The notes under the pieces: model-generated
What the model saw: only the letters and a program-made list of their open reading frames with translations
Databases searched by the model: none
What the model was told of the DNA's origin: nothing
From: Lithodes maja
Lineage: Eukaryota > Arthropoda > Malacostraca > Decapoda > Lithodidae
Assembly (NCBI GenBank): GCA_037953745.1
Contig: JBAKBP010010424.1
Coordinates: forward strand, 1 to 64,000
Length of the DNA stretch: 64,000 nucleotides
Direction of reading: 5' to 3'
Translations under genes and position numbers: made by a program
Shown: positions 1 to 10,117 of the stretch, in pieces
Layout of the letters: every line of letters begins with the position of its first letter
Position numbering within the stretch: the first letter of the stretch is position 1

Positions 1-305
1 ATATTAGTGTGTTTCCTAGGCTAACAAAAACGCCTTCCCCAAAAAAATCCAACTTATAAATGTCCAACCAAACACCCTTCAAGCTAAACTTGTATATGTT
101 TCGATAGAAAATCTTCCAGCCGAAGGCCGATTTCTTTAAAGTCTGATTCGCTATCGCTCGCCCAGAAATCAATTACTACCTGAATGTGGTGAAGTGTCTT
201 AATTATTATCGCCAGTCTAATTGGGTGAATCATCGTAAAACACCCTAACTAATGGAGAGAAACCTGGGATGTCCAAAAATACCCCCCCCCCTCCCCCCCC
301 CCCCC
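1..305 (-). mobile_element. T1 TTAA-type element, degenerate, cut by window edge
   Basis: This is a diverged copy of the T1 repeat in reverse orientation. It keeps the aagggtgt-like 3' block, the 'ccgaaggccg' hairpin block, the 'cgctatcgctcgcc' core and the 'taatgg' block, in the usual T1 order. It ends in a poly-C run at about 282-305. No coding capacity is visible. Confidence 0.6.
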
Positions 306-561
306 TCTATCAAATGTGGCTACGATTAGGAATGTTTGTTAATGTTAGTTTTGCAAATATTCAGGGTGGGAGTAATAGCTGCAAGGGACGGGTAGACAAA
401 TATACATGTTGACAGAGAGAGGATGTTTTGGATGGAATATAGTTGATAGGGTAATAGTGGCATGCATGTACAGGCGGCCACATAAGTACTCTTCCTCATC
501 GTGATCTTACGTATAAACTTTATTCATCTACTTTTTCCTTTCTAATATTCATACTAATAAT

Positions 562-601
<40 letters not shown>

Positions 602-995
602 ATAAGATAATATTCAAGGACACTAGCGCGACGTTATGAGAAACAATTTATTAGGGAAAATAGGCACCAATAGATTCGCCATATTTTTCTCCATATAGTC
701 CGCATGGAGGATTTTCATTATCAACAAATTGAAAAATACCCACTTCACAGACAAATACACCAACAATCTAAGTCAAAGCGGGGGTGTGGGGGCGGCAGCC
801 CCCACCTATAATACTAGGTTAGGTTAGGTAAGGTTGTTTGGTTAGGCTAATGTCCTTTTAAAGGGGTATAGGGTAGTAAACACTAGGATTGCCTATACCC
901 GGTCAGAGGTAAGAAAAAGAAGAAGAGTCCTGCAGTAGTCTCCTTGAATGCTAAAAATAATAATTAACGGTATATATATATATATATATATATAT
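306..995. other. Non-coding stretch with simple repeats
   Basis: No gene is seen here. It holds a (TA)n run at about 567-597, a short hairpin at about 788-807 with arms GTGGGGGC/GCCCCCAC, two to three TTAGG-like units at about 815-840, and a second (TA)n run at about 970-995. The second run abuts the truncated 5' end of the following LINE. Confidence 0.7.
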
Positions 996-2485
996 CAGGA
1001 ACAGATGGAGTGTGTGGGGAAATGTTGAGGTATGGTGGTGAGATAGTGATAGAATGGGTATGGAAAATGTGCAAACTAGCATGGGAGAAGGGGAGTGCAC
1101 CCGATGACTGGAAGACTGGTATAATAGTCCCCCTATATAAGGGCAAAGGGGAAAGAGGAGTGTGTGGTAACCACCGAGGAATATGTCTTCTAAGCGTAGT
1201 AGGGAAGGTATACAGTAGGGTAGTGATTGAGAGAGTGAGAGTGAGAACGGAGAAATGGATAGGCGACGAGCAGGGAGGCTTTAGGAAGGGAAGAGGATGT
1301 GTAGATCAGATTTTTACCCTGAATTGTGTTGTGGAGAAGTATCTGGAGAAGAAACAAAAGGTGTATGTTGCCTTTATGGACTTGGAGAAGGCCTATGACA
1401 GAGTGGATAGAGAAGGTTTGTGGAAAGTACTTAGAATATACGGAGTAGAGGGCAAGTTGCTGAAAGCAGTGAAGAGCATGTATGAGGGTGCAAAGGCGGC
1501 AGTACGTGTGGAGAGTGAGCAGAGCGAGTTCTTTGACCTGAATGTTGGTTTGAAACAGGGGTGTGTGATGTCCCCGTGGTTGTTTACTGTATATATGGAT
1601 GGAGTTATGAAAGAAATACTATCAAGAGCAGTGGATGTTGGTGTATCGCTGAAAAGGGAGGGAATTGAGTGGAAGCTACCTATACTGCTGTTTGCGGATG
1701 ATACAGTTCTGATGAGTGATAATGAATGGGAGTTGCAGGGTCTGGTAAATGAGTTTGGAACAGTGTGCGAAAAACGGAATTTGAAGGTAAATACGGGGAA
1801 GAGCAAGGTTATGGTCTTCGAAAGGGGTGAAGTCACAGAGTGTGAGGTGAAGCTGAACGGTCAGGCTATGGAGATCGTCAACTCTTTTAAGTATCTGGGC
1901 AGTGTGTTGAGTAAAGATGGGACTATGGATGAAGAGGTGCGGGAGAGGATACAACAGGGGAAGAGGGTTGTAGGAACGCTAAAAGCAGTAACAAGAAATA
2001 GGGTGGTCAGTATGGAAGTGAAGAAGTCCTTGCATGACAGTGTGGTAATCCCGACACTGACTTACGGAAGCGAAGCATGGACGTTGGTTGAGAGACTCAG
2101 ACCAAGAGTGAGAGCAGTGGAAATGAATTACTTAAGGAGTGCGTGCGGAATTACATGGAGGGATAGACAGACTAATGAGGAAGTAAGAAGGAGGTGTGGT
2201 GTGGAGGTAGATGTGCTGGAAAGTGTGAAAAGGAACAACTTGAGATGGTTCGGCCATATGGAACGTATGGAAAGCGAGAGAATGACTAAGAGGGTGTACG
2301 AGAGCGAGGTGGAGGGACAGAGGGGGAGAGGTAGAAGGATGGAGTGAGGAACTACATGAACGAAGGCGGTGCTGGTTGGGGGGAGGGGCGTCGACTGACT
2401 GGGGACAGAGGTGCATGGGGGCGGTTCGTTCGTGGCCACCCCTTCGGGGATCACGGCGTCAGGCAATAGATAGATAGATAGATAT
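996..2485 (+). mobile_element. RTE-like non-LTR retrotransposon, 5'-truncated copy
   Basis: The copy begins in mid-ORF after a (TA)n run. It ends in a short (GATA)n tail at about 2466-2485, as is usual for RTE-type LINEs, which end in short tandem repeats rather than poly(A). A second, shorter minus-strand copy of the same 3' end lies at 37119-37651, which confirms the 3' boundary. The endonuclease and 5' region are missing. (ATT)n and (AT)n microsatellites follow to about 2575. Confidence 0.8.
1001..2347 (+). pseudogene. Reverse transcriptase of RTE-like LINE (5'-truncated, C-terminal frameshift)
   Basis: This open frame of about 445 codons has no true start: it enters at TDGV, in the early RT 'DG' motif, because the element is truncated. 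Visible RT motifs in order are the palm aspartate block FMDLEKAYDRV, the GLKQGCVMSPWLF block and the catalytic box FADDTVLM, then KVNTGKSKVMVF and the FKYLGSVLS thumb region. A C-terminal domain with FGHMERM follows, typical of RTE-like LINEs. The stop at 2345-2347 looks premature. In the +1 frame the RRW..EL.. pattern and downstream residues continue towards the 3' end, so I infer a 1-nt frameshift near 2337. No endonuclease domain is present. The enzyme would reverse transcribe the element's RNA at the target site, but this copy is dead. Confidence 0.85.
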
Positions 2486-2494
2486 ATATATATA

Positions 2495-2530
<36 letters not shown>

Positions 2531-2575
2531 TATTATTATTATTATTATTGTTGTTTTTGTCATATATATATAATA

Positions 2576-2737
2576 TGCTTGCATTCGTTCAGTAAATTTA
2601 AATATATTTACATTTTAGTAAAAGGTAATTAAGTCGCTGACAGTTTGATTTTTTTTTTTTTTGATTAACAAGGATAAATGGTGAAAGGTGAGATTTCAGG
2701 GAATTATGGGTTGATGTGTCGTAATTTGATTATTCTG
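2576..2737. other. AT-rich non-coding
   Basis: No gene or clear repeat is seen beyond poly-T at about 2648-2662. Confidence 0.5.
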
Positions 2738-3056
2738 GTCCCCCTTCTTCATGCTTAGCTCCAGTATTTTTTGTTTTTAAGACGTTCGCCCCATTAGTTT
2801 GTCGATTATATACCTTTCGTCTCATTTCTAAACTAATATCAAGACCTTTCGTGTCATTTAGGTGTCAATGTTTTCCTGGCGAGCAATAACGAGCCGGTAA
2901 TTATAAGAGAAACCGGCATTCGGCTGGGCCATTTGTCTATCGAAAAATGTACACATTTATCTTGAAGGGGGTTCTAGTAAGCTTGAAGGTCTAGCGAGTA
3001 AACTAAAAATATAGATGAATATGTATATAGACCTCCCAAAATATCCATTCTCCCCT
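2738..3056 (+). mobile_element. T1 TTAA-type element
   Basis: The order of blocks matches other T1 copies: a 'ggtcccccttctt' left end, 'aagacgttcgccccatt', 'cctggcgagc', 'aaccggcattcggc', 'gaaaaatgtaca', and a right end that finishes CTCCCC before TTAA at 3056-3059. The left terminus is worn. There is no ORF. (TATACAG)-like AT microsatellite follows to about 3128. Confidence 0.7.
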
Positions 3057-3136
3057 TAAGGACTATATATTTATACAGTATATATATACATATATACAGT
3101 ATATATATACAGTATATATATATATACCTAAACCAA

Positions 3137-3250
3137 TAACCACTGTCCCCTTAAGGCTGAAGGTCTAATCGAAACCTATATAGGCAGGAATGATCTAAAT
3201 ATTGACAAAGACATGGGGCGAAAGGTCTCAAATCGCCAAACCAACGGACA
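3137..3250 (-). mobile_element. T1 element, terminal fragment
   Basis: A short stretch carries the T1 end (gtccccTTAAg) and the 'gggcgaaaggtct' / 'aaatcgccaaac' block in reverse orientation. It runs into the inverted-repeat segment that starts near 3252. Confidence 0.5.
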
Positions 3251-3251
3251 G

Positions 3252-4490
3252 AAAGGGTTAGAAAAGTGCTTCGGAATTGCTCTAGGGAGGCTAAAAAATC
3301 ATATATTCCATTCAAGGGGTGAGGACTCGAATCCATAGAGTACAGATGACCGAGATGCCAAAGCGTGACGTCACACGGTTATTTTGCCGCGCATCCTAGG
3401 GATTTGGTGGCAGCACTGTTGTACGGTACAACAACCAAAGCACCTCAGTGGCTTGTCCTTATTATAGATAGTCTGTGCGCCGCGCGCGCCTGCCAGCTGG
3501 CTTGCTGCAGTGCTACCAAAGTTAAGGGAATATCTGCAAAACGAGGGAGCAATAGATTAACCCTCTCCGACATATGACGCAATTTTGAGCCTATTGGGGA
3601 TACTTTAAAGTCTTTGTTACCATCAGGGGTATTTAGAAACCTTTAGTTTAGTTACTTCAACCTATGCAGTTGTCTTTGAGTAAGCTGTGGGCAGAAAACG
3701 AATTTTGGAGAGGTAATTATAAGAGTGAGAGAACTCTATTTCTTATTGCTAATCTGGCAACTTCTGCGTCATATGAGTCTGAAGGAGTTAAAGAGGGAAC
3801 GTATTTAAGAGTTATTTAATGTTGGTAAAAACATTTGTAAATTATTTAATATAAATTAGATATATAAAAGCAAGATGAAAACATTAAGTATACATATACA
3901 TTATAAAACATAGTCATATATGATGCAAGCTGTATACCTTCAAGCAACACAACAACATTAAAATGTAATTTTGAATATATATTATTATGTTACATGTTAT
4001 GTAGATGTTAATTTGTAAAGTAGCACTAAAACTTGACATTTATACTTATGACATCTAGGGATATTTTGTCCCACCATTGACGTTGGCAACTCCCGAATCT
4101 CACATCAACAATGGCGGGTGTTGAAGGAGTTTTGTTTGTGTACCTCCTCATAATGACGACAATTACACGATGACTGGCCTTTACAGTAGCCTCTACTTAT
4201 GTCTATTTAACTATATCATGTCTGCAGAGTCTCTGGATGACGTTCAATTGATTATTAATAGCGTTATTAGTACTTGGTAGGGATTATTACGAATTAATGG
4301 GGGACCAAGGATAGTCAATATAATGTCTGTGGGGACCCTCCCATTGTCCTTTGCGACCGTGCTGCCATCTCTCGAACGCGCGGATCGCTATTTTCAGATT
4401 TGTGATGTCACGCTTTAGCCTCTAGGTCATCTGTACTCTATGCTCGAATCCCTAGACCGATTCCGAAACACTTTTCTAACCTCGTTATCC
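3252..4490. repeat. Pair of inverted repeats about 1 kb apart
   Basis: The left arm at about 3252-3420 contains 'gggttagaaaagtgcttcgg', 'gtacagatgacc' and 'aaagcgtgacgtcac'. It reappears in reverse complement at about 4350-4490 ('gtgatgtcacgcttt', 'ggtcatctgtactct', 'ccgaaacacttttctaacc'). The arms are diverged but collinear over well over 100 bp. This could be a foldback transposon or two inverted copies of one repeat. A T2-like element (3561-3787) lies inside. The rest of the interior is non-coding. Confidence 0.6.
3561..3787. mobile_element. T2-like TTAA-flanked palindromic element
   Basis: A 227-bp element is bounded by TTAA at 3557-3560 and 3788-3791. The ends are inverted repeats: 'ccctctccgacatatgacgc' on the left, and on the right the reverse complement of 'gcgtcatatgagtctgaagg'. 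There is no ORF. Confidence 0.7.
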
Positions 4491-4875
4491 ACGTGTAAAC
4501 AAAGACTTTCTGCCCTGCGCTAGCTTTGAAATATTCGTTGTTACGTACCCCTTAGAGTGCATTTTGTTTGTATCCATGATAACTTTCTATGTGTAATATC
4601 TCTGTAATTATAAATACTCACCCCGAACTTCATAGAATATAGTAGTCTTATTATTGCCTGACTAATACGTCCAGTAATTTATGAAAACGACAACTGAAAC
4701 ACCCTGTAAAAATATATATACAATTTAACAAGGGGTTGGGATTTTCACGGAGGCGTTAATCTTGATTTCCAGTGTGCTGGCTTAATAATCCAATAGGGTT
4801 GATAGCCTCGGAAGTCCTATTTTAACTACTAACATAGGATCGGAGTACATTGTATACACATAAAACTATATGAAA

Positions 4876-5094
4876 CCTTTGAGGATCTTGACACTCATTA
4901 ATAGTTTATTCTGGCTACCATTAGACTATTTTATTCAGCTTCGGGTGAACTAGTGAAAGCTGAAGAGTTAATGGAGATAGTATTTTCCTCTTCGATTCCT
5001 AAATATCCTTCCTAAATGGTGTACAATCGTCTAATGATAACCAAAATATAAGGTAAAAATATAATGTAAAATGCGTCATAGATCCTCCAGCGTA
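4876..5094. mobile_element. T2-like TTAA element
   Basis: It contains the T2 inner block 'tctggctaccattagac', a mirrored 'cgtctaatgataaccaa', and a right end 'atgcgtcatagatcctcc' before TTAA at 5095-5098. The left TTAA is not preserved. It abuts T1 at 5107 with only four C residues between the two TTAA sites. Confidence 0.6.
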
Positions 5095-5106
5095 TTAACC
5101 CCTTAA

Positions 5107-5443
5107 GGGGAGATGCGTCGTTTTTATTTGCTCATATATATGTATCTTTATATTATGTTATTAATTTCCTCCCTAGACCTCCATCAAGCATAAAAAACAC
5201 CAGCCCAAGACTCTCCTTCAAGATATTTTTTTAGATTTTTAGATTTCTCTTAAATTACAGGCTCGCTATCGCTCGCCAGGAAATAATCGATACCTAAATG
5301 ACACAAGTCTAAATATTGAGAAATTAATTGGATGAAAGGTCTTAAAATCGCCAAACTAATGGGTCAAACGTCATCAAATCATAAAACTAATGGGGCTAAG
5401 CATGAGGAAGAAGGGGGGGCCAGGAAAACTGACCCCTCTCCCC
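5107..5443 (-). mobile_element. T1 TTAA-flanked element
   Basis: Bounded by TTAA at 5103-5106 and 5444-5447. The left end GGGGAGATGCGTCGTTTTT and the right end in ctctcccc form the T1 inverted termini. Inside are 'ccctagacctccatcaagc', 'ggctcgctatcgctcgccag' and 'aaatcgccaaactaatggg'. No coding. Confidence 0.8.
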
Positions 5444-5447
5444 TTAA

Positions 5448-5640
5448 TACATAAAGCCTGATAGTTAGCCTGAGGTAACCTGGTGGTTTAGCAAGATAGT
5501 AACCTACACAACCTACCTTACAATTTGAGCAGAGAGAAGGTATACGAATAGAAACCCGATTCATGATTTCGTTAGCCAAAGTGAAAGTTAGTGAGAGTGA
5601 GAGGAGATCGTTTACTCTGACTTAACCTCTTTTAAGGTGT
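5448..5640. other. Non-coding spacer
   Basis: I see no gene or recognisable repeat. Confidence 0.5.
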
Positions 5641-5720
5641 TGATATTCGGTGTGAGCGTCCTGGGTTCGAATCCACGGACTGCCACATGTGTTTGTAATA
5701 TTTCATTAATCGATTTTAGG
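5641..5720 (+). repeat. tRNA-derived SINE-like fragment
   Basis: A good RNA polymerase III B-box (GGGTTCGAATCC) lies at about 5661-5672, followed by 'gccacatgtgtttgtaatat'. A related tail ('gctcacgtgtatttgtgata') follows the B-box of the SINE heads at 58.8 kb. No convincing A-box is seen upstream, so this is a fragment and not a tRNA gene. Confidence 0.45.
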
Positions 5721-6252
5721 AGTAGAGTTGGTTGTTGGATAGAACATAATAATTAAGCAGAATATGTTAGTTTTGTTTTTGTTTTGTTTTGACATACGAA
5801 TTTACTTATATTTTATTTTATTTATTTTTTCATTTTTTGGGATGGTATTGCGGGGGAGCAGAGTAAAAGTGAGTGTGATTGACCACTTTGCGATTTTAGA
5901 TTTGTTTTAAGTTTTTCCAAGTTTAATCTTAGGCAAAACAAAGTAAATAATATCGATACCAGTATATAATTGGAAAACAGATAAATAGACAACCAAAAAC
6001 AACACGTATGCTTCGGTTTAAGTAAATCGTTATAAATTTGATATAGTTGAGACGCTCCAGCCAATCCGTGTGTGCCAAATGCCGCCCCAATCTCAGCAGC
6101 TCAACAGGAAGAAGTGACTGAGGTTCTCAAAAGGGGGCTCCAGTCCTGACGCTATTCTTGACTTACAGTGTGCTGGCTTAATAATCCAGAAGGGTTGATA
6201 GCCTCTGAAGTCCTATTTTAGCAATTTAAATCAATCGACAGGAAACAGATTT
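5721..6252. other. Non-coding stretch
   Basis: T-rich DNA with no gene. The phrase 'gtgtgctggcttaataatcca' at about 6169 also occurs at about 4771, so a further dispersed repeat is probably present, but its boundaries are unclear. Confidence 0.5.
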
Positions 6253-7005
6253 ACTCTTTCAGTACCGGTAACTTCTGTTTTGTCTTTGTTTTTAGCCATA
6301 TTAACTATTAAGACGAATTGTATGCATCTTAAGAACTATCTGTGGAGCTAAGAGGGATAAGTGAGGGAGTTAGAAGTAATTGAACCAATTCTGTATCGGC
6401 AACATCTTAATTATTTTATTCTTGCTATATTAAGGCTATTTTGTGCACTTTATGACGGATCTGTGGTAGTTGTTGTTGTTGTTGTTGTTCCCCAAGCTGC
6501 CTGGCCGAACAGCCCCAAGGCCCCGTTGAAGGCCAAGGCCACAACCGAGCGCCCCCACAGAACCCTCCCTGCCGACCACAATAAAGCCTGGGTGACCGAA
6601 GCCACTCCATGGCTGGGAGCTAAGGAGGGTGCGGAAACGCCCGGGAAACCAAAGACCCACCCAGGGCCCTGTGCCCCTCAGCAATTATGAAGAGAAAGTT
6701 GAGGGGCAAAGGAAAAATGTGACGCTTTGGCTTCCAATCTTGGTAGATTGGGAGGTCAATCCACGGAACAGGCGCCGTCACTTGAGATCTAGAAAATATA
6801 TAAGTAAAAGGAACAGTCAGAGTAAGCTATGGGTATGGCAGAGATCGCTCAGTTCTCACTCTGATAGACCAGCCCATCCAACCCAAAAAGGGTTAAGTGC
6901 GATCATTCGAAGCCTGTTGATTGCTGGATGCCCTTTGTATACTGAATACAATCGTCTAATAGAAGCCAGCATTCAGATGTAAGGACGGCACCGGTACTGA
7001 AAGGG
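6253..7005. mobile_element. T2 element(s) split by a GC-rich insertion
   Basis: A T2 left end ('tcagtaccggtaac') at 6253 is followed by a second T2 start near 6386 ('ttctgtatcggcaac'). T2 sequence breaks at about 6473 ('ggatctgtggtag') and resumes near 6884 ('aaagggttaagtgcgatc'), ending 'gcaccggtactgaaaggg' before TTAA at 7006-7009. The interval 6474-6883 is foreign (next entry). Confidence 0.6.
6474..6883 (-). mobile_element. GC-rich insertion with (AAC)n tail
   Basis: Read on the minus strand, this GC-rich block ends in 'ttgggg' followed by about six AAC units (6471-6490 on the plus strand as GTT repeats). It interrupts a T2 element. A short trinucleotide tail suggests the 3' end of a LINE or SINE mobilised by target-primed reverse transcription, but I recognise no protein motif. 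Short frames overlap on both strands and none is convincing. Confidence 0.4.
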
Positions 7006-7009
7006 TTAA

Positions 7010-7098
7010 TTGCTAGAGGTCCTTCTCAAGCTGAATATAATTGTCTAATAGTGGCCAGCACATAATGAAAAGAACGTCACCAGTACTGAAAGGGTTTA
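7010..7098. mobile_element. T2 half element
   Basis: Right half of T2: 'gaggtccttctcaagctgaa', 'cgtcaccagtactgaaaggg'. It begins at the TTAA (7006-7009) that also closes the preceding T2. Confidence 0.55.
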
Positions 7099-7195
7099 TT
7101 ATGTTTCAGTAACCAAAGGCTCTGGCAGGGATCATGTTCTCTTGGTTACAGTCCAAGGGAACCAGCCATAATTATTGTGTTGTGGTCTATTTTAA

Positions 7196-7614
7196 GCCAA
7201 CCCACCTCGCTTTTCTTTCTCTTTCTCTCCCTCTCTCTTTGACTTTTATCCATTCAGCCCCATTCACCCTACCGTTTTAAGACGTTTACCTCCCATCCAG
7301 GTGTCAATATTTTCCTGGCGAGCGGTAGCCAGCCAGCATATATATATTTTTGTTTTGACAGCAAGCTAAATTTGTACATTCGAAAGAAATATGTCTCCGG
7401 CGAAGCCGAATTTCTCCATACAATACTGGCTCGCTATCGCTCGCCAGGAAGAAATCGACACTTGGATGTGGATAAACGTCTTAAAACAGTTGGCTGAATG
7501 GCCGAATGGATACATGCCAGGGAAAGAGAAAAAAGGAGAGAAAGAGAAAAAAGGAGAGAAAGAGAAAAAAGGAGAGAAAGATAAAAAAAAGCAGGTGACC
7601 CCCCTTACAGTAAA
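7196..7614. mobile_element. T3 foldback TTAA element
   Basis: Long inverted arms: 'ttatccattcagccccattc' and 'ttaagacgtttacc' near the left, mirrored by 'aaacgtcttaaaacagttgg' and 'gaatgg...gaatggatac' on the right. The core cctggcgagc...ggctcgctatcgctcgccagg occurs in both orientations. TTAA lies at 7192-7195; the right end is blurred by (GAGAAA)n. A spurious frame crosses it. Confidence 0.7.
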
Positions 7615-7631
7615 GTTAGATCATTAGGCTT

Positions 7632-7838
7632 ACCCCTTCAGTACCGGTGATGTCTTGATGTTTTCATTTCAGTTGCATTTAAGCGATTTTGTGCAGCTCA
7701 GCAAACATATATAGACGCTAAAAGGATTACTTGAGATAGTCAGTAGTTCTTTAATTGGTACACGTCCTTCTTGAGCTGACTGATATCGTCTAATAGTTGG
7801 CAGAATATAATGAAAAGGAAGTCACCGACAATATGAAT
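7632..7838. mobile_element. T2 element
   Basis: Left end 'ccccttcagtaccggtgatg', inner 'atcgtctaatagttggcag', right end 'gaaaaggaagtcaccgac'. The right terminal TTAA is lost. Confidence 0.6.
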
Positions 7839-8107
7839 TCCAATGCAATACAGTTTATTAGCCTTAGACAGAGCTGGAACAGAAACAACATTTAGAGTTC
7901 CAATGCTTAGGGTTCGGGACCACTTTGGCGTTCCCTCGCTCCTTTCTCTGTCTCGTCTAGTTGGTGAATTTTACAAGGAGAGATAGGATTCCTAGCCTCC
8001 CGCTCCCTGAAGTAGGAAAAGTAGTGCAGGAAAATAGACAGACAGAAGCAGCTAAGGTTGGATGTCTTAGTTACACAGTACAATACATGACAATATTTAG
8101 AATACAT
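7839..8107. other. Non-coding spacer
   Basis: No gene is supported; short frames on both strands lack any family motif. Confidence 0.5.
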
Positions 8108-8111
8108 TTAA

Positions 8112-8482
8112 GGAAGCCCACCTCACTCTTTTTCTCTTTCTCTCCCTCCCTCTTTGGCTTGTATCCATTTGGCCCCATTCAGCCTACTGTTTTAAGACGT
8201 TTACCCCCATCCAGGTGTCAATATTTTATTGGCGAGCTGTAGCAAGCCAGCATATATATTTTTTTGTTTTGACAGCAAGCTAAAACTACATTTTTTCAAT
8301 AGAAAAATTTATCCGGCGAAGCCAGATTTCTGCATACAATGCTGGCTCGCTATCGCTCGCCAGGAAGAAGTCGACACCTGGATAGGGAGAAACTTCTTAA
8401 AACAGTTGGCTGAATTGGGTCGAATGGATAATAGCCAGGGAACGAGAAAAGGAGAGAATTATTAAAAAACCCGGTGAACCCC
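8112..8482. mobile_element. T3 foldback TTAA element
   Basis: Bounded by TTAA at 8108-8111 and 8483-8486. It has the T3 arms ('tgtatccatttggccccatt' / 'gaattgggtcgaatgg') and two inverted 'cctggcgagc'-type cores. It shares its right TTAA with the following T2. Confidence 0.75.
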
Positions 8483-8486
8483 TTAA

Positions 8487-8702
8487 CCCCTTCTGTACCG
8501 GAGACGTCCTTTTCATAGTAGTCTGGTAACTATTACGCAATTTTATTCAGCTTAGGAGAAACGTCAACCAATTAAAAGACTACAGACTATCTCAAGCAAT
8601 TATTTTAGCTACCATATTATATACTTCATAAGCTACACAACATCTTCTAAATATAGCTGATATATATATATAATAAAATAGACGTCACCAGTACCGCACA
8701 GG
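8487..8702. mobile_element. T2 element
   Basis: Bounded by TTAA at 8483-8486 and 8703-8706. Ends are 'ccccttctgtaccggagacg' and 'gacgtcaccagtaccgcaca'. The 216-bp length is typical of the family here. Confidence 0.8.
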
Positions 8703-8844
8703 TTAAGGGGGTACTACCACAGACGTCACCAGTACCGCACAGGTTAAGGGGGTACTACCACAGACGTCACCAGTACCGCACAGGTTAAGGGGGTACTACC
8801 ACAGACGTCACCAGTACCGCACAGGTTAAGGGGGTACTACCACA
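8681..8844. repeat. 41-bp minisatellite, four copies
   Basis: Four near-perfect 41-bp units begin at 8681, 8722, 8763 and 8804. Each unit contains the right end of T2 (gacgtcaccagtaccgcaca), a TTAA, and the left end of T1 (gggggtactaccaca). A junction between two adjacent transposons has been amplified. Confidence 0.9.
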
Positions 8845-9290
8845 ACCCTCTAGAGGGTTGTGGTAGTACTCGCTTTTTCTGGACCTCCTTCTCCCTCATT
8901 TTTTAGCATATTAGTTTTGAGGTTTTAAGACGTTCGTTCCGTTAGTTTGGCGATTTTGAGACCTTTCGCCTCTTTTCTTGTCAATATTAAAACCTTTCGT
9001 GCACTTTAGGCGTCGATTTTTTTCCTGGCGAGCCTCTAATTTTAGAAGGAACCGGCATTTGGCCGGGACATTTTTCTACCGAAAAGTGTACAAATTTATC
9101 TTGAAAGGGGGTCCAGGGGGTGTTTTTATAAGCTTGATGGAGGTCTAGCGAGGAAACTCAAGAATATATTAATAAATAATTGTATAGACCAAAAACCAAG
9201 TACTACCCCCTTAAACCAAGTACTACCCCCTTAAACCAAGTACTACCCCCTTAAACCAAGTACTACCCCCTTAAACCAAGTACTACCCCC
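8830..9290 (+). mobile_element. T1 TTAA element with amplified ends
   Basis: The last TTAA of the 41-bp array is at 8826-8829. T1 core blocks follow: 'aagacgttcgttccgttagt', 'ttcctggcgagcc', 'aaccggcatttggccggg'. A 36-bp perfect palindrome sits at 8834-8869. The right end is repeated as a 20-bp minisatellite and closes at TTAA 9291-9294. Confidence 0.75.
8834..8869. repeat. 36-bp perfect palindrome
   Basis: GTACTACCACAACCCTCT is followed directly by its own reverse complement with no loop. It lies at the T1 left terminus. Confidence 0.9.
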
Positions 9291-9297
9291 TTAAACA
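9193..9297. repeat. 20-bp minisatellite, five copies
   Basis: The unit accaagtactacccccttaa is repeated with exact 20-bp spacing. It is the right terminus of the T1 element plus its TTAA. Confidence 0.9.
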
Positions 9298-9360
9298 AGG
9301 TTTGACGTACACGAGACGAGCTGTTCTAAATATCCTGCAATATCAACTCCAGGTAGTTTA

Positions 9361-9382
9361 TGGGGGGGGGGGGGGGGGGGGG
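9361..9382 (+). repeat. Poly-G run
   Basis: A run of about 22 G residues at the left edge of the next T1 copy; it may form a quadruplex. Confidence 0.9.
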
Positions 9383-9742
9383 AGTCTGTCCTCCCTTCCC
9401 CCTCATGTTTAACCCCATTAGTTTGGAGACTTTAAGAAGTTCGGCTCGTTAGTTTGGTGATTTTAAGACCTTTTGCCCCATTTTGTTGGCAATAATAAGA
9501 TCATTCGTGCCATTTCGGCGTCGATATTTTCCTGGCAAGCGATAGTGGGACTATATTTTAGGAGGAACCGGCGACATTGATCAACCGAAAAATGTACAAT
9601 TATATCTAGGCCCCCTAGATTCTAGAAGGGGATTATTATTAGTATTGTTTTTTTTTTTAAGCTTGATGGAGGTCTGGGAAGGGAACTATATAAATGATAA
9701 ATAAATAAATTGACCAATTAGTTCAATCTTCCCCCCCCCCCC
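9383..9742 (+). mobile_element. T1 TTAA element
   Basis: Full set of T1 blocks in plus orientation, ending poly-C then TTAA at 9743-9746. The core is altered to 'cctggcaagcgatagtgg'. Confidence 0.7.
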
Positions 9743-9746
9743 TTAA

Positions 9747-10117
9747 AACCCCTCAAACCTCTACATTCCCAAACACTTGCCTTCAATATAATATAGCACT
9801 TGTATTTTATAACTATACTCTGTTTCTTTTCAGCTGACGGTAATCTGAATCTCTTAGCAGCTAATATGTTGATACTTAATGGGAAAATATGAAACTATTA
9901 TGTTTCTGCACCATAATAACACCAAGGTGATATAATTAGCACTCTATTTCACTACAACATCTTCAAAATAACTGAAATCTTGATGGCAACTTTGCAATTT
10001 ACCGTCAGTTGAAATGGAACAGACTATACACTGCAGTGTAACCCTAGTCCTTCATGGACGAAATAACCAGAAACAAGTTTTGGTCTTTCTGAAACTGAAT
10101 TATATTTAGTCTTTTAC
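9747..10117. other. Non-coding stretch before satellite
   Basis: AT-rich DNA with no gene. 'ttttcagctgacggtaa' (about 9829) and 'ttaccgtcagttgaaa' (about 9999) are inverted relative to each other, about 170 bp apart, and may be the ends of a short element. Confidence 0.5.

Noticed and set aside
815..840. True telomeric array
   Set aside because: Only two to three imperfect TTAGG units; far too short.
7391..7627. 78-codon lysine-rich protein and its relative at 8229-8465
   Set aside because: Both are readings of the T3 foldback element, shared with non-coding copies elsewhere.
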